The translations under genes were made by a program, and so were the position numbers. The notes below the pieces were generated by a model. It saw nothing but the letters and a program-made list of their open reading frames with translations. It searched no databases and was not told the origin of the DNA. From the NCBI GenBank assembly GCA_016287065.1, contig JAEEVB010000127.1:1-7039 (forward strand): a DNA stretch of 7,039 bases. Reading direction: 5' to 3'. Shown here piece after piece: positions 5,713 to 7,039 of the stretch (positions are counted from its first letter, which is position 1; each line of letters begins with the position of its first letter). The DNA comes from Muribaculaceae bacterium (GTDB lineage: Bacteria > Bacteroidota > Bacteroidia > Bacteroidales > Muribaculaceae).

Positions 5713-7039
5713 ATGAAAACCCGACTTATCATTACAGCAATATTGGCATGTGCGGCTCAACTGGGGCTGGCACAAATATCGTTTAGCGGCAACAGTAAAC
5801 CCGTCTTTGAAGATACCCCGTCGAAGTCGACAGGTTTGCAAAAAATCTATGTCCTGTATGACACCAATGGCGTGAGCATGCACTATGAGGCCTCGACCGA
5901 CAGCAAGGTGACCTGGTACACCTACGATGAAGGCGGCGCGGCTTATGCAAACGAGATTCCCGGAATTGAACGCAATGGCCGCGAAACCACCTTGAAGGAC
6001 ATGACGAACTATGCCAACAAGGGTATTGTCATTGAGGAAGGCATCGAAAACACTTATGTGTGGGTGGTGAACTACAAGGACTACTATCTGCGGCTGCATA
6101 GTCTTGTTATTGAGGATGCGACCGATTGCGGCACTGCCACCTTGAATGTGAACGGCACGGGCAAGGACATTGGCTATTACACGATTACGGGTGCGCATCA
6201 GGTGCTCGACCGCCAGATGAAGCTGAGCTTCCAGACTTTGGTTTGGAGCGATGCCGAGGACATGTGGGCGCAGGGTGACACAGTTGAAATAGAGAATACG
6301 CTGAAGAGCACGATAGTGGTCCCGGCGCCGCTGTGCAACACCACCTTCACGCTGTGGGGCGACCGTTTCCTGCAACTCTGGGACGAGGATGTGGAGATAA
6401 CGAGCGACACCTATATGACGAGTGCAGTGGATGTGCACACCACGGCTGTTCAGGAAGAGCGCGACAACGACAACGAGATGAAGAACGAAGGCGGCCAATT
6501 TGGCGGTTCGGCTCCGGTGACCATCATATTCTCGTCGGATTGTACCGATGCCGTTATTCACAAAGAGTGGCAGATGTCGTATGATTCGGAGTTTTCGAAT
6601 CTGGTGTTGCGTCTCAACCAGGACGAGGTGGAACAGACTTTTGAGGAGGCTGGCACCTTCTACTGGCGCTTTGTGGGCTCGAACGAGGACGGCACTTGTG
6701 AGGCCATCGGCGAGACCTACACAGTGAACATTGGCGAATCGGAACTCAAGTGCCCCAATGTGTTCACTCCCGGGACATCGGAAGGCGCAAACGACATTTG
6801 GAAGGTTTCTTACAAGTCGATCGTGGAGTTCCATTGCTGGATTTTCAACACCTGGGGTAACCAGATCATAGAGTTGACCGACCCGTCGCAAGGGTGGGAC
6901 GGCACCTATCGTGGCAAACTGGTGAAGCCGGGCGTGTACTACTATGTGATTAAGGCCAAGGGCTCGGATGGCAAGGAGTACAAGCTGGGCGGCGATATCA
7001 ACATCATACGCTACAAGGAGAATCCCTATTCGAGCGGTG
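5713..7039 (+). CDS. secreted protein with type B T9SS sorting domain (partial, runs off the window)
   Basis: The first 442 residues are visible and the frame is still open at the window edge. MKTRLIITAILACAAQLGLA is a Sec signal peptide, probably cut after Ala20; Cys13 after ILA also resembles a lipobox, so lipoprotein processing is not excluded. Residues about 21-265 are of unrecognised, beta-rich type. Residues about 270-341 look PKD/Ig-like (EWQMSYDSEFSNLVLRL, AGTFYWRFVGSNEDG). Residues 347-433 match the gliding-motility-associated C-terminal (type B) domain: CPNVFTPG (347-354), IFNTWGNQI, GWDGTYRGK (394-402), KPGVYYYVIKAKG and a closing GGDINIIR. This domain directs export through the outer membrane by the type IX secretion system and attachment at the cell surface. 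Little more than a short tail should be missing, since the sorting domain normally ends the protein. The function of the mature part is unknown. Confidence 0.88.
   Translation, partial: MKTRLIITAILACAAQLGLAQISFSGNSKPVFEDTPSKSTGLQKIYVLYDTNGVSMHYEASTDSKVTWYTYDEGGAAYANEIPGIERNGRETTLKDMTNYANKGIVIEEGIENTYVWVVNYKDYYLRLHSLVIEDATDCGTATLNVNGTGKDIGYYTITGAHQVLDRQMKLSFQTLVWSDAEDMWAQGDTVEIENTLKSTIVVPAPLCNTTFTLWGDRFLQLWDEDVEITSDTYMTSAVDVHTTAVQEERDNDNEMKNEGGQFGGSAPVTIIFSSDCTDAVIHKEWQMSYDSEFSNLVLRLNQDEVEQTFEEAGTFYWRFVGSNEDGTCEAIGETYTVNIGESELKCPNVFTPGTSEGANDIWKVSYKSIVEFHCWIFNTWGNQIIELTDPSQGWDGTYRGKLVKPGVYYYVIKAKGSDGKEYKLGGDINIIRYKENPYSSG

Noticed and set aside
5698..6891. A 397-codon open frame on the minus strand opposite the T9SS cargo gene
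   Set aside because: The plus frame has a signal peptide and a type B sorting domain and stays open for more than 1300 bases; the antisense translation has no recognisable features.

Overview
The window looks like chromosomal DNA of a Bacteroidota gut-type bacterium, most likely order Bacteroidales; a Muribaculaceae or Prevotella-like host is a guess from base composition and gene style. Three things support this. Promoters match the Bacteroidota consensus (a TTG-type -33 box, about 20 nt, then TAnnTTTG). Shine-Dalgarno sites are weak or absent. A type IX secretion cargo protein lies at the right edge.

Left part (1-2131): an AT-rich, gene-free stretch carries three degenerate copies of a GACCGTTTCGTTTT-like repeat, then a small mobile or domesticated module. 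The module is a REP-associated tyrosine transposase (RAYT, HUH/Y1 nuclease) gene bracketed by two identical 35-bp REP-like sequences in the same orientation. On the minus strand each repeat reads GTAG followed by a perfect 7-bp-stem hairpin, the layout known for REP elements. A third palindrome with the same arms lies inside the transposase gene. The transposase carries a C-terminal domain that reads like a DprA/SLOG Rossmann fold, a combination I regard as the most interesting item here. Just downstream on the same strand is a trypsin-like serine peptidase with a complete His-Asp-Ser triad and no signal peptide, so probably cytoplasmic.

Middle part (2295-5615): two convergent Na+-coupled transporter genes. 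A Na+/phosphate cotransporter family protein (two QSS repeats plus a PhoU-like tail) is on the plus strand and has its own promoter. Its real start is internal to the longest open frame. It ends at a strong hairpin terminator. Facing it on the minus strand is a neurotransmitter:sodium symporter (SNF family) with 11 membrane segments, presumably importing an amino acid, also with a clear promoter.

Right part (5616-7039): divergent from the symporter, a promoter placed only a few bases before an ATG drives a secreted protein with a signal peptide, beta-rich or PKD-like middle and a type B T9SS sorting domain. The gene is cut by the window end just after this domain. The genes do not form one pathway: the transporters and the secreted protein are ordinary host functions, while the left part is the accessory region.
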